A stretch of 64,000 nucleotides of DNA from Rehmannia glutinosa (Eukaryota; Streptophyta; Magnoliopsida; Lamiales; Orobanchaceae): NCBI GenBank assembly GCA_016081115.2, contig JABTTQ020003424.1:124001-188000 (forward strand), written 5' to 3'. The position numbers were made by a program, and so were the translations under genes. The notes beneath the pieces were generated by a model. It had not been told where the DNA came from. It worked only from the letters and a program-made list of their open reading frames with translations, and did no database searches. How positions within the stretch are numbered: the stretch's first letter is position 1; every line of letters starts with the position of its first letter. This document shows positions 22,539 through 34,591 of this stretch, in pieces.

Positions 22539-25500
22539 GATGATTACAAACCAAAACAATTTGACAAGGCCGATTTTGAAAACAAAACAATTTTGAGAGG
22601 CGATTTGGAAAACAAAACAATTTTACCGGTTAAAAAGAACTATCCGTTGTGAGCGACAACATTCCATGTAATAAAAACACAAGGATGGGAGTAGAGATAT
22701 TTAAACACTTATAGCAAATGCTCCCCTATCAACATGCACAACAAGAGTAATATATAAGCAACTTCAACATAAGCTAAAATCTTAGGCATTCGATATTGAG
22801 CTTAAGTATCAAAAACTTAAAAGCTCCCCTGTCAAATAGACATCGTTAGAAACATATATAGGTCCATACTACAACTAATGGACTAAGAAACATATACAAC
22901 CACAATATACCAAGAGTGGACAAAATATGATCCACAACTTATGACTTTCAATAGCCACAACATGACTTTCAATAGCCGCAACTTATAGCTTCTTTTCGTT
23001 AAGCTTTTCTTAGCTTCTTTGAGCTAAAGAGCTTATAACCTATTTCTCCCCTTTGGAATCATCAAAAGAATGTTAGCACGATAAATACATCATATATTCA
23101 TATCAAAGAGCACAACTAAACCGATGTATCGAGCTATTTGAGCATTGAAGCTTATAAACCAAATAGGAGGTAAAAGTCGAATCATACGACTTGTAGAGGT
23201 TTATGAAAACTCATTTGATAAGCAAAACATGATCTCTATAAATGTATAAGACTTTTGAAATCGAGAGAATCATGTAGGTGATGAATTTTTCATTGAAACG
23301 TTTTATCGAACATTTGGCGGGCGTCAAAAATTGAGAAAGATATATATAGCCCTTGTAAATGAAATCAAGCCAAGTTTTTCATCACCAAATGCAATTTTAA
23401 CAAAAGTCAATCATCAATAATCAATAAGCTCATCACAAAAATATATGAATTGCATCAAGAAAAATACATATAAGTCACAAACTCAAGGATTCAACCCAAT
23501 TGAGTTAAAGAGAGTGAAATTCTTACCATTCTATCGGTAAAGACGAGCAATGATGATGATAGTCGAGCTAGATAATCCCCAAAATATATAATTCATGCAT
23601 CAAAACTCATTTGAAGTGAATTGTGTGTGAAATTTGCAAAGGGACGAAAAATGGCCAAAAGAAGTTAAACTTGCGAATCTTCAAGACAGGACCATTTTAA
23701 TCCAAGATTTTGCTTAGGCGGCGTGGTCGTGGTTGAGGGCGACGGTCGAGGTTGAGGGCGACGGTTGCCCTCAACCTTTTCAACATTGTCTGTTAGTTTT
23801 TCCAAAATCCGAATTTTCAACCAAAAATCCGATTTTTCGCCCCTAAGTTTTAAAAACGTGCAAAATGCAAACATAGACCTCATTCAATATACATTATGTC
23901 ATAATCAAGCTCGAAATGAGGTAAAATACTCGGCGGTTAACGATCAAAAAGTCGCGAGTTATCCTTGAGACGGAATTAAACACATCTCAAGTTTTTGTTA
24001 AAAATCACAATCCCTTAAAAATATATCGAATCTCAATATGTTTAGTTCGATTATGACGAACAAATTTTGAATACGAATAACCGTATAATAGATACCAAAC
24101 TTGTTATCCAGAAAAAATAAGAACGTTTTAAATCTTTGGATACAACAAGTCATAAGAAGAAGTGCCTTTCAAATATTTGAAAATTTCTTTTAATAGACTT
24201 TAATGAGATTCGTTGGGATAGTTTTGAAGTCGAGCATATAGACATAAGGCATATGGAATGTCGAGTCTATAGGAATAATACAAGAAAACATACCTCGAAT
24301 TTGTTTGTCGGCCGATATGTCTTTCTCAACCTTTGTCAATCTTTAGCCATAGAGGTTGAGATGGTTCTTCTTCCTTCAATGCTTAACTCCTTCAAGAGTT
24401 CTTATATAACCATCTTCTTGGCATTGAATAATTTGTAGTCCAAGCAAGAAATTGAGCTCCCCATCATTCTCATCTCAAGCTCACCTAGTATCAACTTAGA
24501 AAAACATATCTTGCACAAATATTCATTAGTAGCACCATAAATATTATCAACAAAAATTTGCACAAGTAAACAACCTTGCTTACTTTTTCAAAACAAGAAG
24601 TGTAGTATCAACTTTACCTTTTATAAAATCATTTTGCAAAAATAGCTAAGTCTATCAATTGTACAAAATCATTTGGCCTAAAATTTTAGACTCCGATAGA
24701 CTTATATTTGAATAAAAGCATTTAGAGAGTTGGATTTAACATCCATTTGGTAAAGCTTGAAATTTTCTTTAAAACAAGAATGAGCAAGTAAAATGCAAAT
24801 AGCTACTAAATGTGCTATGAGTGCAAATGTTACAACAAAATTAATTACCTTCTTCTTGAAAATACCTTCGAGCTACTAACCTCGCCTTAGTTCGACCAAT
24901 GTTGCCTTGGTCATCGAGTTTGTTCAGGAATACCCTTTTGGTCTTCTTCATCACTATCATCATAGACCATCCAATTGATCTAAGGTGTTCATAATAGAAC
25001 ATTTACATCCAAATATTTTGAGGTAACTAATATTTGGAGTACTTCATTTCTCATCTACACAACTTAAACAAACTCATTACCGGCATCGCTTATATAAGCA
25101 AGAAAAAATAGTCCAAGTGTAAAAACATGCCTCAATCACCAATCACAAAAATATCTTGCATAAGAGCATAGTAGAAATAGACACTATATATATAGACCAT
25201 GAAGCAACAAACACATACTATGCATTTAGAAGATCATCAAGAGTCTAATAAATCATGCAAGTTCAAATAAGCTTAAGAAAGCTACAAAAGGTCTCTTTTG
25301 AAATTTGAAAATCCGAAAGCATATAGTTGAGACCTTATTTAAAAAAGTATTTGAACAAGAGTTGATACGGCAAATATGTGCAATCAAATATCGAATAGTG
25401 CCTTTCAAAAAATCTAAAAATCCTCTTAATGGCACTTGTATGAAATACTATGAAAAACAAGCACATAGGCACATGGCAATACATATATCGAGTCTATAAG

Positions 25501-26325
25501 AGTAAGAATAACACAAGTAAACGCGTACCTCGATAATTTATGCCTTTCTTGACAAATAATGACGTAAATGGCCATTTGTGAAAATATGTAAATCCTACAC
25601 AATTCTTAAAACATATCTAGCACAAATCATAATGATAAAAGTGTAGGCTAAGAGATATCACAAGTAAGCTCATGCCATAAAAATCCATAAAAGATGATAA
25701 CACACTTTAGTCTACAAAAATGCACAAGAGTTTTAAAAACATCATATAAGGTCTTCTTTTTCAAAAATATTTTAAAAGCACAAGTATATATTGAAGACCT
25801 TAATTAAAAAAATAAATATTTGAAAACTCATTTTGCAATTAAGACACAAATAAAAGCATGCATAATAACAAAATAAAATGCATATTTAAATAGGGAGATA
25901 CGGGTTACCAATTACGCCATTTCCATGGGTTGTGTCGTTCCCATTGTTGATGATATATTCCCCTTGAGAAGTTACTTTGTTGATGAAGACTTCTTTGATT
26001 GCTCCATTTCAAGGTTTGTTGCTTTCCCATTGTTGAAAGTCTCTTCTTCTTTGAAAATCATCTTGTTGATGATGTCTTTGCCATTTCAAGGATTGTGTTC
26101 TTCCCATTTTGATTATACCCTCTTCTTGAAATTGGCTTTTTGTTTAAAATAGTTTCTCCTTCTTTGATCAAATGAAACGGTCATTTGATGTCTTCTTGGC
26201 GGTATAAATTTTCTTCGATCATTATTTTTCACGTACCTAATATGACATTGTTTTGTGGTACCCTTATGTGTTTGGGTCCTTTGGGATTAGTCTTGAGACT
26301 TTTAGGTCTCCAACAATAGTGGAGC
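22539..26325 (-). other. Non-coding interior of the gag-only element
   Basis: No ORF resembling pol domains is present on either strand. The sequence is AT-rich. Around 23718-23780 it has a run of gttgagggcgacggt-like repeats that echo the LTR GC-rich block, and at 25920-26110 three gttgatga...ccatttcaagg repeats. Confidence 0.7.
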
Positions 26326-26329
26326 TATT

Positions 26330-27345
26330 TCTAGCCCGACAAGTATTTACCGTATGACCCTTTTTACCGCAATAAAAGCATGTAATAATTCTAGGAGCAT
26401 AATGACCAACGTCTTAGAGACTTGATTCCTTTTCATGTGATTGACACCCTGGAAGCTTATGATCAAGTTCTAGTTTGAATTATCACAACAATCAACAATA
26501 TTGGTCATCTTATCGGTACTCAAGTTGGATTTAGACAAATCATTTTTCAAGCAATTTATATCCTCAACAAGAGTACTATTTTCTTTCTCAAGGTTTCTAA
26601 CCTTGTCAAGAGTGGTGGTGTGAGCACATGATAGTGATTCATAGGAAGTAAATAAACTATCCTTATCATTCTTTAAAACAATGAATTCCTTTTTCAAATT
26701 TTTGTATTTAACAAGTAAGTTTTGGAATTCATCTTGTAGCTCATCATAATCATTTTGCAAGTCACTATATTCATTTTGCAATTCATTGTCATAAGAAGTA
26801 GAGGGTTTAGAACTTACCTCGCTTTTTTCTTCGATGCCCATGAGGCATTGTTCAACTTGTTCATCATGGGAGGTTGTAGAAGGCTTATACCATGTTGTTG
26901 AATTTGATATTGTATCCATTTGTGAAGTAGATGCTTTTGAGTTGCTCCTTTCATTTGCATATACTTCATAGATGGCTTCTAATTTTGCCATACTTCATGT
27001 GCCGACCGAATACCTACAACATGATCAAATTCCAAAGTGGTGAGTGAACAATGTAAAATATTAAGAGCTTTACCATTTAAGGAGATGATTTTCTTCTCTT
27101 CATCATTGAGCTTTTTGAAGCCTTTTGAGGTGTGTGGTGTATCTTTCATCGGAATGGATTCTCCATTGATGACGGTGTTCCAAATATCGAACCCGCAACC
27201 TTGTAAATAGCATTCCATTCTTTCTTTCCAAAATATAAAATTTTTGGAATCAAACCGAGGTGGCTTGGTGGTGGAGGTCTTAGGAAAGTTGAGCTTCGTT
27301 CGTAGCCGACGATCGTTTCTCTTCACTCGCGATGTGAAACGAGCT
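26330..27345 (-). pseudogene. Copia Gag polyprotein of the gag-only element (frameshifted)
   Basis: Reading down the minus strand: KPPRFDSKNFIFWKERME and NTVINGE, LNDEEKKIISLNGKAL and HEVWQ (the UBN2/DUF4219 Gag core); then a coiled-coil segment (NEYSDLQNDYDELQDEF and onwards); and a CX2CX4HX4C zinc knuckle CFYCGKKGHTVNTC at 26380-26339. The core and coiled-coil parts are in different frames: one A is missing in an A-run near 26983. A second shift lies near 26475. The Gag forms the virus-like particle that packages element RNA. The start codon is not certain. Confidence 0.85.
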
Positions 27346-27355
27346 TGCCAAGTTT

Positions 27356-27367
27356 GGCTCGATACCA
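27356..27367 (-). other. Primer binding site
   Basis: Minus strand TGGTATCGAGCC, two bases inside the LTR end. It matches the common Copia PBS TGGTATCAGAGC (complement of initiator tRNA-Met) except for one missing base. Confidence 0.8.
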
Positions 27368-27369
27368 CT

Positions 27370-28854
27370 TGTAAGTCCAAGCGGCTCACGATAATCCCAG
27401 AGGGGGTGAATAGATTATCTCCATCTTTTCGATTTCGCCCTCTTTTTAACAATCGAATGCTCAAACAAATTAATGAAGGTGCGGAATGTAAACAACACAC
27501 GTCGATTTAAAGAGGTTCAACCCACCTAGGGCCTAATCTCTACCACCCCAAAGATATCAGGGATGGATTTGAAAAGAAAAAGAATTTTATTAATTACCAA
27601 AATTAATACAAATTCAACTTACAACACCTTGAAGAGCACCACACTCTTCTTCAACACCACCTTTGAGATTACCACAATCTCACTTGAAGATTACCACAAT
27701 CTTCAACGGCACCTTGTGAAGATTACCACAATCTTCACCCAAGAAGAGCACCACACTTTTCAACACCTCTCAAGAAGATTACCACAATCTTCTTACACCT
27801 AACACCTAGTTCACCCAAGTGTGTTCTTACCACAAGAACACTCACAAGGATATCTTGTGTTTGAATGGCGACCACAAATTCAAGATTACAACTCGATAAT
27901 TGATAATACAATAGAGTGCAAGTGTAATCAAGAATAGCCTAGACCTCAAAAATGTGAAAGTGAATAGCTAGGCAAATTACAACAAGAAATAAGACAATGT
28001 AAGAACAAATGTATTCTTGAGTGTATCTTGTTGTGTTGTAGTTTTCTCTCTTGTTGTGTTGCTTCAATTCTTCCTCTATTTATAGAAGATGTCTTGTACA
28101 TGATAGGCTCTCTTGGGGACATGAATTCGTGAAAAATTGCAAGACAATTGAAGAAAAGAGTCATTAGAAATCAATCCCACAAATTAAGGAAATATGTCTG
28201 CCGCACAACGGTTACATTTTTTTTGTCAAACTTAAGCGGCCGGTCGCGCACAAATAGACGTTAGAAAATGAGAATATAAATTTACAGGCGGCCGGCCGAC
28301 GTAGGGTTCGACCGGTCGTCCCTTACTTCAACCGGTCGCACAACTTCAAAAACGAAGGGCAAATGTTCTGTTTCAATTTTTGCTCCAGTGCTTGGGTCGC
28401 CCCGAGGGTCGACGGTCGACGCCACCACCGGTTGCCCTATAGGCGACGGCCGGTTGCCACCGACCATTTTTAAAGCAAACATGAAGTTTTTGTTTTTCTC
28501 AACTTTCAGTGTACGGGTTGCCCTATCGGCGTAGGTTGACCTCAAAACAAAAGTGTTGTCCAATTTTATATCGAAAATAGACTTCAAGAAATACTCAGAA
28601 AAATAGTGAAAACATTTTATACCGATCGGGAGTATTAGGACAATATTTAGAAACATTGTTTTGGTGTAAAAATACATTAATGAGAAAATCATTAAAAGTG
28701 TTGTCCAATTTTGTCGAAAATAAAACTTGAAGTTATACTCAGGAAAATATTAAAACCATTTTAAATCATTTAGGAGTATTTGGACAACCTTTAAAACCAT
28801 TGTTTTGGTATAAAACAAAATCATCAAAATCATGATAAAACCATTTATCAAACA
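27370..28854 (-). repeat. 5' LTR of the gag-only Copia element
   Basis: Direct repeat of 21040-22526 with the same termini. TATAAATA lies at 28084-28077 on the minus strand. It is followed by CAAAT (28855-28859). Confidence 0.92.
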
Positions 28855-28859
28855 CAAAT

Positions 28860-29133
28860 GATCCCAAACTTCTTTTGCAGTATCATATTTAGCCAATTGC
28901 ATACCAATAGAGTTCAACAGAATTGTTAACCCAAGTAATAATTTTCGAATTGTTCACTTCCCAAACCTCTAATTCATCAACATATTTAGTATTATTTTTC
29001 TCAACAGGTTGCTTTTGTGTTCCAGAAATATAACTCAACATTTTTTTCTCATCACATAACTCTAGTATGAATAATTCTTTCTGTTCAAGCTTACACTAAT
29101 CGACTGCAATGAATCATCTCTCTCACTAGCCAT
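28860..29133 (-). pseudogene. Old Copia Gag, N-terminal part
   Basis: Starts at an ATG (29133-29131) with MASERDDSLQSISVSLN, continues through SYVMRKKMLSYISGT and ends AKYDTAKEVWDHL at the target site, continuing conceptually at 21034. It contains an in-frame stop and a frameshift. This proves the gag gene was split by the nested element. Confidence 0.85.
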
Positions 29134-29439
29134 AATGACAAGAAACAAACAGAAACACCAACCAAACAACGAGATAGATCGATGCAAGCACCCAACAAAA
29201 TCAAGCTAACTTTATCAAATGAAACTCACTGCAAGTATTCTGATTCTTGAAACTAAAATAAGAGAACAAACCCAACAAGTGCCAAAATACTGCGGAAAAT
29301 TGGAGTAAAAACAAAAACCACAACGTACCCACTGTGACTGAAACTAGATGGAGGCTTGAAGATAAAGACCTAGGTAAATGCTAAATGGGAAAATACAAAA
29401 CTACCCTCATAACTAATAATGCTAATTATAACACTAACA

Positions 29440-30044
29440 TTTAGTTGTTTAGTTTAAAAATAGAGAATCGCCTAGTTTTCCAACAATTCACGCAATTCGG
29501 GTCATTATGTCTTGATCGTGACAGCTTTCGGGTCAATTTTGAGTTTCATTCGAAATACATCAAAAATTAAGTAAACAATAAGATAACCATATTTTACGAC
29601 AAATTGGTAACATCGTATATGGTCATATCATATTCAAGTTAGTCGTGTTTGTGTTCATATTTCTCTCAACAACTTTAGGTCGAGTTCGCGTCGTGTTAGA
29701 AGTTGCCGCACCTAATCAAATTTCAAAAGATCATATTTATTTTTGAAACATATTTTGCTGTAAAATTTCCTTTACTCGAATCGAACAGTTTATTAAATTT
29801 CAATTCTCAAAAATAACTGGCAAGAAGTGAAGAAAACAAAACAATAAAAACAAAAAAATAAAACAAGCAGAAGAATGGCTTTGGTCCCAAAGCCCCAATA
29901 CTTCCTCACGTAAATAATCTAATAGATCCTATAGTCGCGTTTTCTCAACGCGACTCCAGCTTAGGAGAAATTGCAGAGGCTCTTTCGCAAGATTCACAAT
30001 TCAATTGATAGTCCTTTGCTTCGCGCTTCACAGACCGATCATCA
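29440..30044. other. Intergenic and P4H upstream region
   Basis: No gene is visible. AT-rich with cg-containing words (gtcgtgtt, gcgtcgtgtt) typical of degraded methylated repeats. The 3' 150 bp is the likely leader of the gene at 30045. Confidence 0.4.
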
Positions 30045-33000
30045 ATGGCGACCCATCTCACAATTTTCTACATATTTATGCTTGCAATTACTTTCGGTGG
30101 TTCCTTTTCTCGAAAGTAAGAAAACCCTTCAATTTTGTTTTTCATTTAAGGTTAATTAGGATTAAATTGCCATTGTACTATACAATTGGTTAATTTTCAA
30201 ATCAGAATAGATCTAGCCGTAATCTAAAGTTTCTATATTTGAGATAGTGGCGGGGATGAATACGTATATGTGCAGCTGTTTATTTATTAATTTTTGTTAT
30301 ATTTCTTGTAATCGTGCAGCTTTATTGTAGCTAGGTATCATAAAATGATGAGTTTATGTTTTATTCACTGGTGTTGATTGAACTAAATAGGATTCTTACC
30401 CCTTTTAAGGGCTTTGAAATGAGAGGTGGTCATCTTGTGTTCATATTCATATTTCTGAAGCCTTTATTAAGGCTGACATTGGTAAGTTGATTGTTTCATA
30501 TTTATGGGGTTAGATAATTGTAGGTGATAAAGATAATTGGTTTTATTGCACAATAGATAGTTCATATTTAACATATCAGCATGCTCAATGCGGAATCAAC
30601 ACACGAAAGTGGGGTGAGCCAGATGAAAAACTAAAAAAAGAAAATCATATAAGCTATAACTAATTTTTTAGCACTGTCGGGCCGGAGACAAGCTTGGGCC
30701 GGGGCAAGTATGACCTCCCCTGTCTCCACCAGTGAGCACGCTTAGGGTGATTGATATTAGCATTCTTGTGTGTTAGAATATCCAATCTGGAACTAATTGC
30801 CTGTTGTGTTGACCACTATCGAAGCCAAATTTACAAGTGTTTTATCTGATTATACTGTGCAATACTGATTTTTGTCAGACGAGATGAACTGTGAATGCGT
30901 GTTTCTTGATTTGTACAAGTTGGTTGTAGTAAAATTTGTTCAATTCCATGTCGGTGGCGAGGCAATAATGTCTTTCAGTCTGTGCATTAAGAGGTCCTCA
31001 TACTATTGCTTACTATTAGTAGAATGAGTAAGCATCACGAGGTAATAAATTACGTTTGTGATTTCATAATTTCAGCACCCGAAAGGAGTTGAGAAATAAA
31101 GAGATGAACCAAGACAATATTATTCGACTGGGCTATCCAATGCAGCCTAAAAGTATTGATCCAACACAAGTCGTTCAACTCTCCTGGCATCCAAGGTCAG
31201 GTAATCGAACGAACCAATAAATGTGTGGTCGGTGAGACACTTTTCAGTGAGCACTAATATCAGGGAGATATGCATTTTCTTATGCAGAGACGGTAATATT
31301 ATCTTCTTAGATGATGCATATACAAGTAGCAGCTGAACCTGAAACGAGATATTATGACCGTTTGCCCTTATATAAAGGATAATTACAAAAAAAAAAAACA
31401 ACTAACTTTCAAATTAAAGTTAGTACCCCTGAGGTTTGATTCAGTGTTAAAATTAAGGGGTTAACTGAAATATTTTTATTAATATGAAGGGTTTTTTTTT
31501 GAAATGTTTTTTACTTATGAAGGGGGTAAATGTTAGACAAAATAAAACCTCAGGTATATTTTGTAATTTTGAAAGTTAGCTGTTTTTTTTATAATTAGGT
31601 CAAACCTCAACTGTTTTTTTTATAATTAGGTCAAACCTCAAAGGTGCTTTTTGTAACTAACCCTTTATATAATGTTGAGATTCAATGGACATAATGACAT
31701 TATCCTTGGGGACAGGGTATTCTTGTATAGAGACTTTCTATCAGAGGAGGAGTGTGATTATCTGATATCTTGGGTACATTCTTCTCTTTAACTTGTATTA
31801 CACATTTACATTTTTTTCTTTGGCTATTATTTTGAAACTATGTTTTGGATTTAGGTCCGTGAGAAGAAAAGCTATAATGTGTCTGACGATGATTCACCAA
31901 AGATTGAGACGAACAACATACCTGCTAATTTTGGAGTTTCTGTGGACGCAGATGTAAGTTTCTCATCAATCTGAAATAGAGATAGGTCTAGTCTCTGTAT
32001 GAATTAAGACATAGTAGAGCTTCCTGTCATTCTGTACTTCACAAATATTTACTTTAGTCGACTGCCAGAAAAAGATTTGTTTTTAGGGATAATTACAAAG
32101 AAACCTGAGGATTCAGCTAATTACAAAAATAGAACTCATAGGTTTTTGAAAATTACAAAAAAAACCCTTGAGGTTTGATTTTATCGTAAATTTAAGATGG
32201 TAACTGTAATATATCTTCAAAAGTCAGGGGGTTTTGAAATTGTTTTTTTTGCTTATGAAGGGGGAAATGTAAGACAAAATCAGACCTCTAACGGTTTTTT
32301 TGTAATTTTCAGTAACCTGTAGGTTTTTTTTGTAATTAATCCGATCCTAGGTTTTTCTTTTGTAATTATCCCAAAAGGTTATTTGGATTTATTTGCTTCC
32401 TCTTGAAATATATTTCTTTGGTTAGAGAAATATATTGAGCTGCGTTTGTGTTATTCTGAATTAAAAATCTCAATGATAATCCGTATGGTTGACAGGATGA
32501 AATCGCTAAAACAATTGAGGAAAGAATTTCTGGTTGGACTTTTCTTCCCAAAGGTATATACATATCGTGCTATGCAAGTCTAGCTTCCCCAGAAGTATCC
32601 ACTTTTTAGCTGTAATATAATTACATAAATTGTTGTTTGCAGAAAATAGCAAATCTATGTCGATTCTGCACTTTGGGCCTGAAAACTCCAAACAGAACTA
32701 TAATTATTTTCATAACGAATCTGCAGAGCAAGTTGGTCTACCTTTATTGGCAACAGTTATTTTGTATCTCTCAAATATCAGTCGGGCGGCCAGATACATT
32801 TCCCCCAGTCGGAGGTAAGAGAGAATCTAATCTTGTTAATACGATTGGCGATTGCTATTAATTTCCAGTGCTGATAGTGATACTTTAAATTTTAGATTAA
32901 TTTACAAATACCCCCAAAGGTATTACAAACCTTCAAAGTTTGTATTCTTAATAAATACCCCTTCTTGAGGGGCTAATATGTAAAAAGAAATAAATATCAA

Positions 33001-34549
33001 GGAGGTATTTGTAATTTTGAAAGATAGGTGTTTTTTTTTGTAATTAGGCTGATCCTCATGGGTGTTTTTGTAATTAACCGTTTTATTTGTTAGCTGGATT
33101 GGCGGAGCTAGGGGGTCATATTAGCCCCCCCACCCACCCACCCACCCACCTTTTTGTTTCTAAAATTAATATTATTAAGAAACTTTTAAAAAGTTAAGTT
33201 ATAATTACATATGTTTTTTTTTTGTTTGAGTTTTCTATACGGCCACCCCACTTTCTTTTGTTAGGCGCAGTGGATGTGTGTCGTAATCCGATATTTGATT
33301 TATCCGGAATATTCGACAAATCACACCAACAAGATAATGACAAAAAATAAATGACACCGACAAAATATAAAATGTACACAGTTTTTTTATGTGGTTCGGC
33401 AAAACCCACCTACGTCCACGAATGTTTCTGTTCTTTAATAACAAAGAATTTCTCGGTACAAAAAAATACACATCTTGAGTTTTACGGACCAAACTCAAGG
33501 ATAAGACTCTCGTACAAACACTTAACTAGTTATCAAAGAACACTCACCACAACCTCTTTGTATTACCTCAAGAGAAAATAACCTTGAGTGTTTCCCCGTA
33601 CTTATTATAATTTGACTCACATAAATTGATCATCCCCAAATGTCGACACTCTATTTATCGCTCTAGGATCTCTCTTGGTTGTGTGTTTCCTTCAACTCTC
33701 CCCAAGCCTTTTTATAGGCAAACAAAGGGGAGAGTGAGGTGCAATTCATTTTACAATTGGCAATTTTGTCAAGGGGAAGGTTGGAGTAGCCAAGTAGGTA
33801 CCTCCCCTTGACTTTTATCTTTTATTATGGGATATGTTCCCAACAATCTCCACCTTCACCATAAATCAACTTTATTTGCAAAAAACTTTATACCATTGAC
33901 CTTCAATCAATCCACTGCACATTGCACATGCCGAATCAATAAGGTTCTAACTCTATTGATTCAATCGGTCAATGCACACGTGCAGTCGAGTCAACACCAC
34001 TAGTTGATTGTCAGAGGGTTGACCTCAATCCATCCTCTAGACTAACAGGATTTCTCACACCCCCGTCTGTTATATGGTAGCCTTCTAGCGCGCTCTATTT
34101 CTAGTAATCCTTTGAGGTCACCGGACGACACAAATTCCGATACTTCTCTCCCACCATTGAGACCTTTTCGCCACGCGTGACTTTAAGTTGGGATGGCAAT
34201 GGGCGGGCGGTGGTATGGGACATACCATACCATCCCCGTATCATTCCCCATTTTGGGCATCCGAGCACGGGGATGGGGAATCCCCATTCGGGGAATGGGA
34301 TCCCATGAGGGAATCGAGGTCCTCATTTTGTATTTATAATAACAAAAAACAATATAAAACACCTTAACAAATTGAGTTAAATACAAAATCTTAAAAATAC
34401 TGAAAAATCTTATAATCTTAAAAATAAAAAGTCATTTAACAAAGTATAACACACATAATTTTAAGGTTTAATTTTAAGATTTAATAAAATAAAAAGAATA
34501 TATAAACATAATTAATATTAATATTAAATAAAAAATATATGCATATATA

Positions 34550-34591
<42 letters not shown>

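Larger units (their letters stand above)
21040..28854 (-). mobile_element. Young gag-only (non-autonomous) Copia element, TR-GAG type
   Basis: A complete LTR element with perfect 5-bp target duplication, two LTRs of 1487 and 1485 bp, a PBS resembling the initiator-Met tRNA 3' end beside the 27370 LTR, and a PPT beside the 21040 LTR. The PBS, PPT and LTR TATA box all give minus orientation. Only Gag is encoded (about 26330-27345). The 3.8 kb between 22540 and 26300 has no protease, integrase, RT or RNase H. Replication must depend on enzymes from another Copia element. The LTRs are nearly identical, most differences being 1-few-base indels in GC-rich spots, so insertion is recent. Confidence 0.92.
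16150..29439 (-). mobile_element. Old Ty1/Copia retrotransposon, broken by two nested insertions
   Basis: Minus-strand order gag-protease-(integrase remnant)-RT-RNase H is clear from the pieces listed separately. Ends: the reverse-strand TGTTAG starts at 29439 and 16292 begin a shared stretch of about 110 bp (gcatttacc, gtctttatcttcaa, ttatgagggtagttttgta), interpreted as LTR remnants. Beyond this the two LTRs no longer match, so their inner limits are unclear. Frameshifts and stops throughout show it is dead. Inserted later: the probable solo LTR at 17706-19287 and the gag-only element at 21040-28854. Confidence 0.8.

Noticed and set aside
33126..33151. (CCCA)n run as a possible regulatory or quadruplex site
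   Set aside because: Simple microsatellite with too short C-runs; nothing ties it to regulation.
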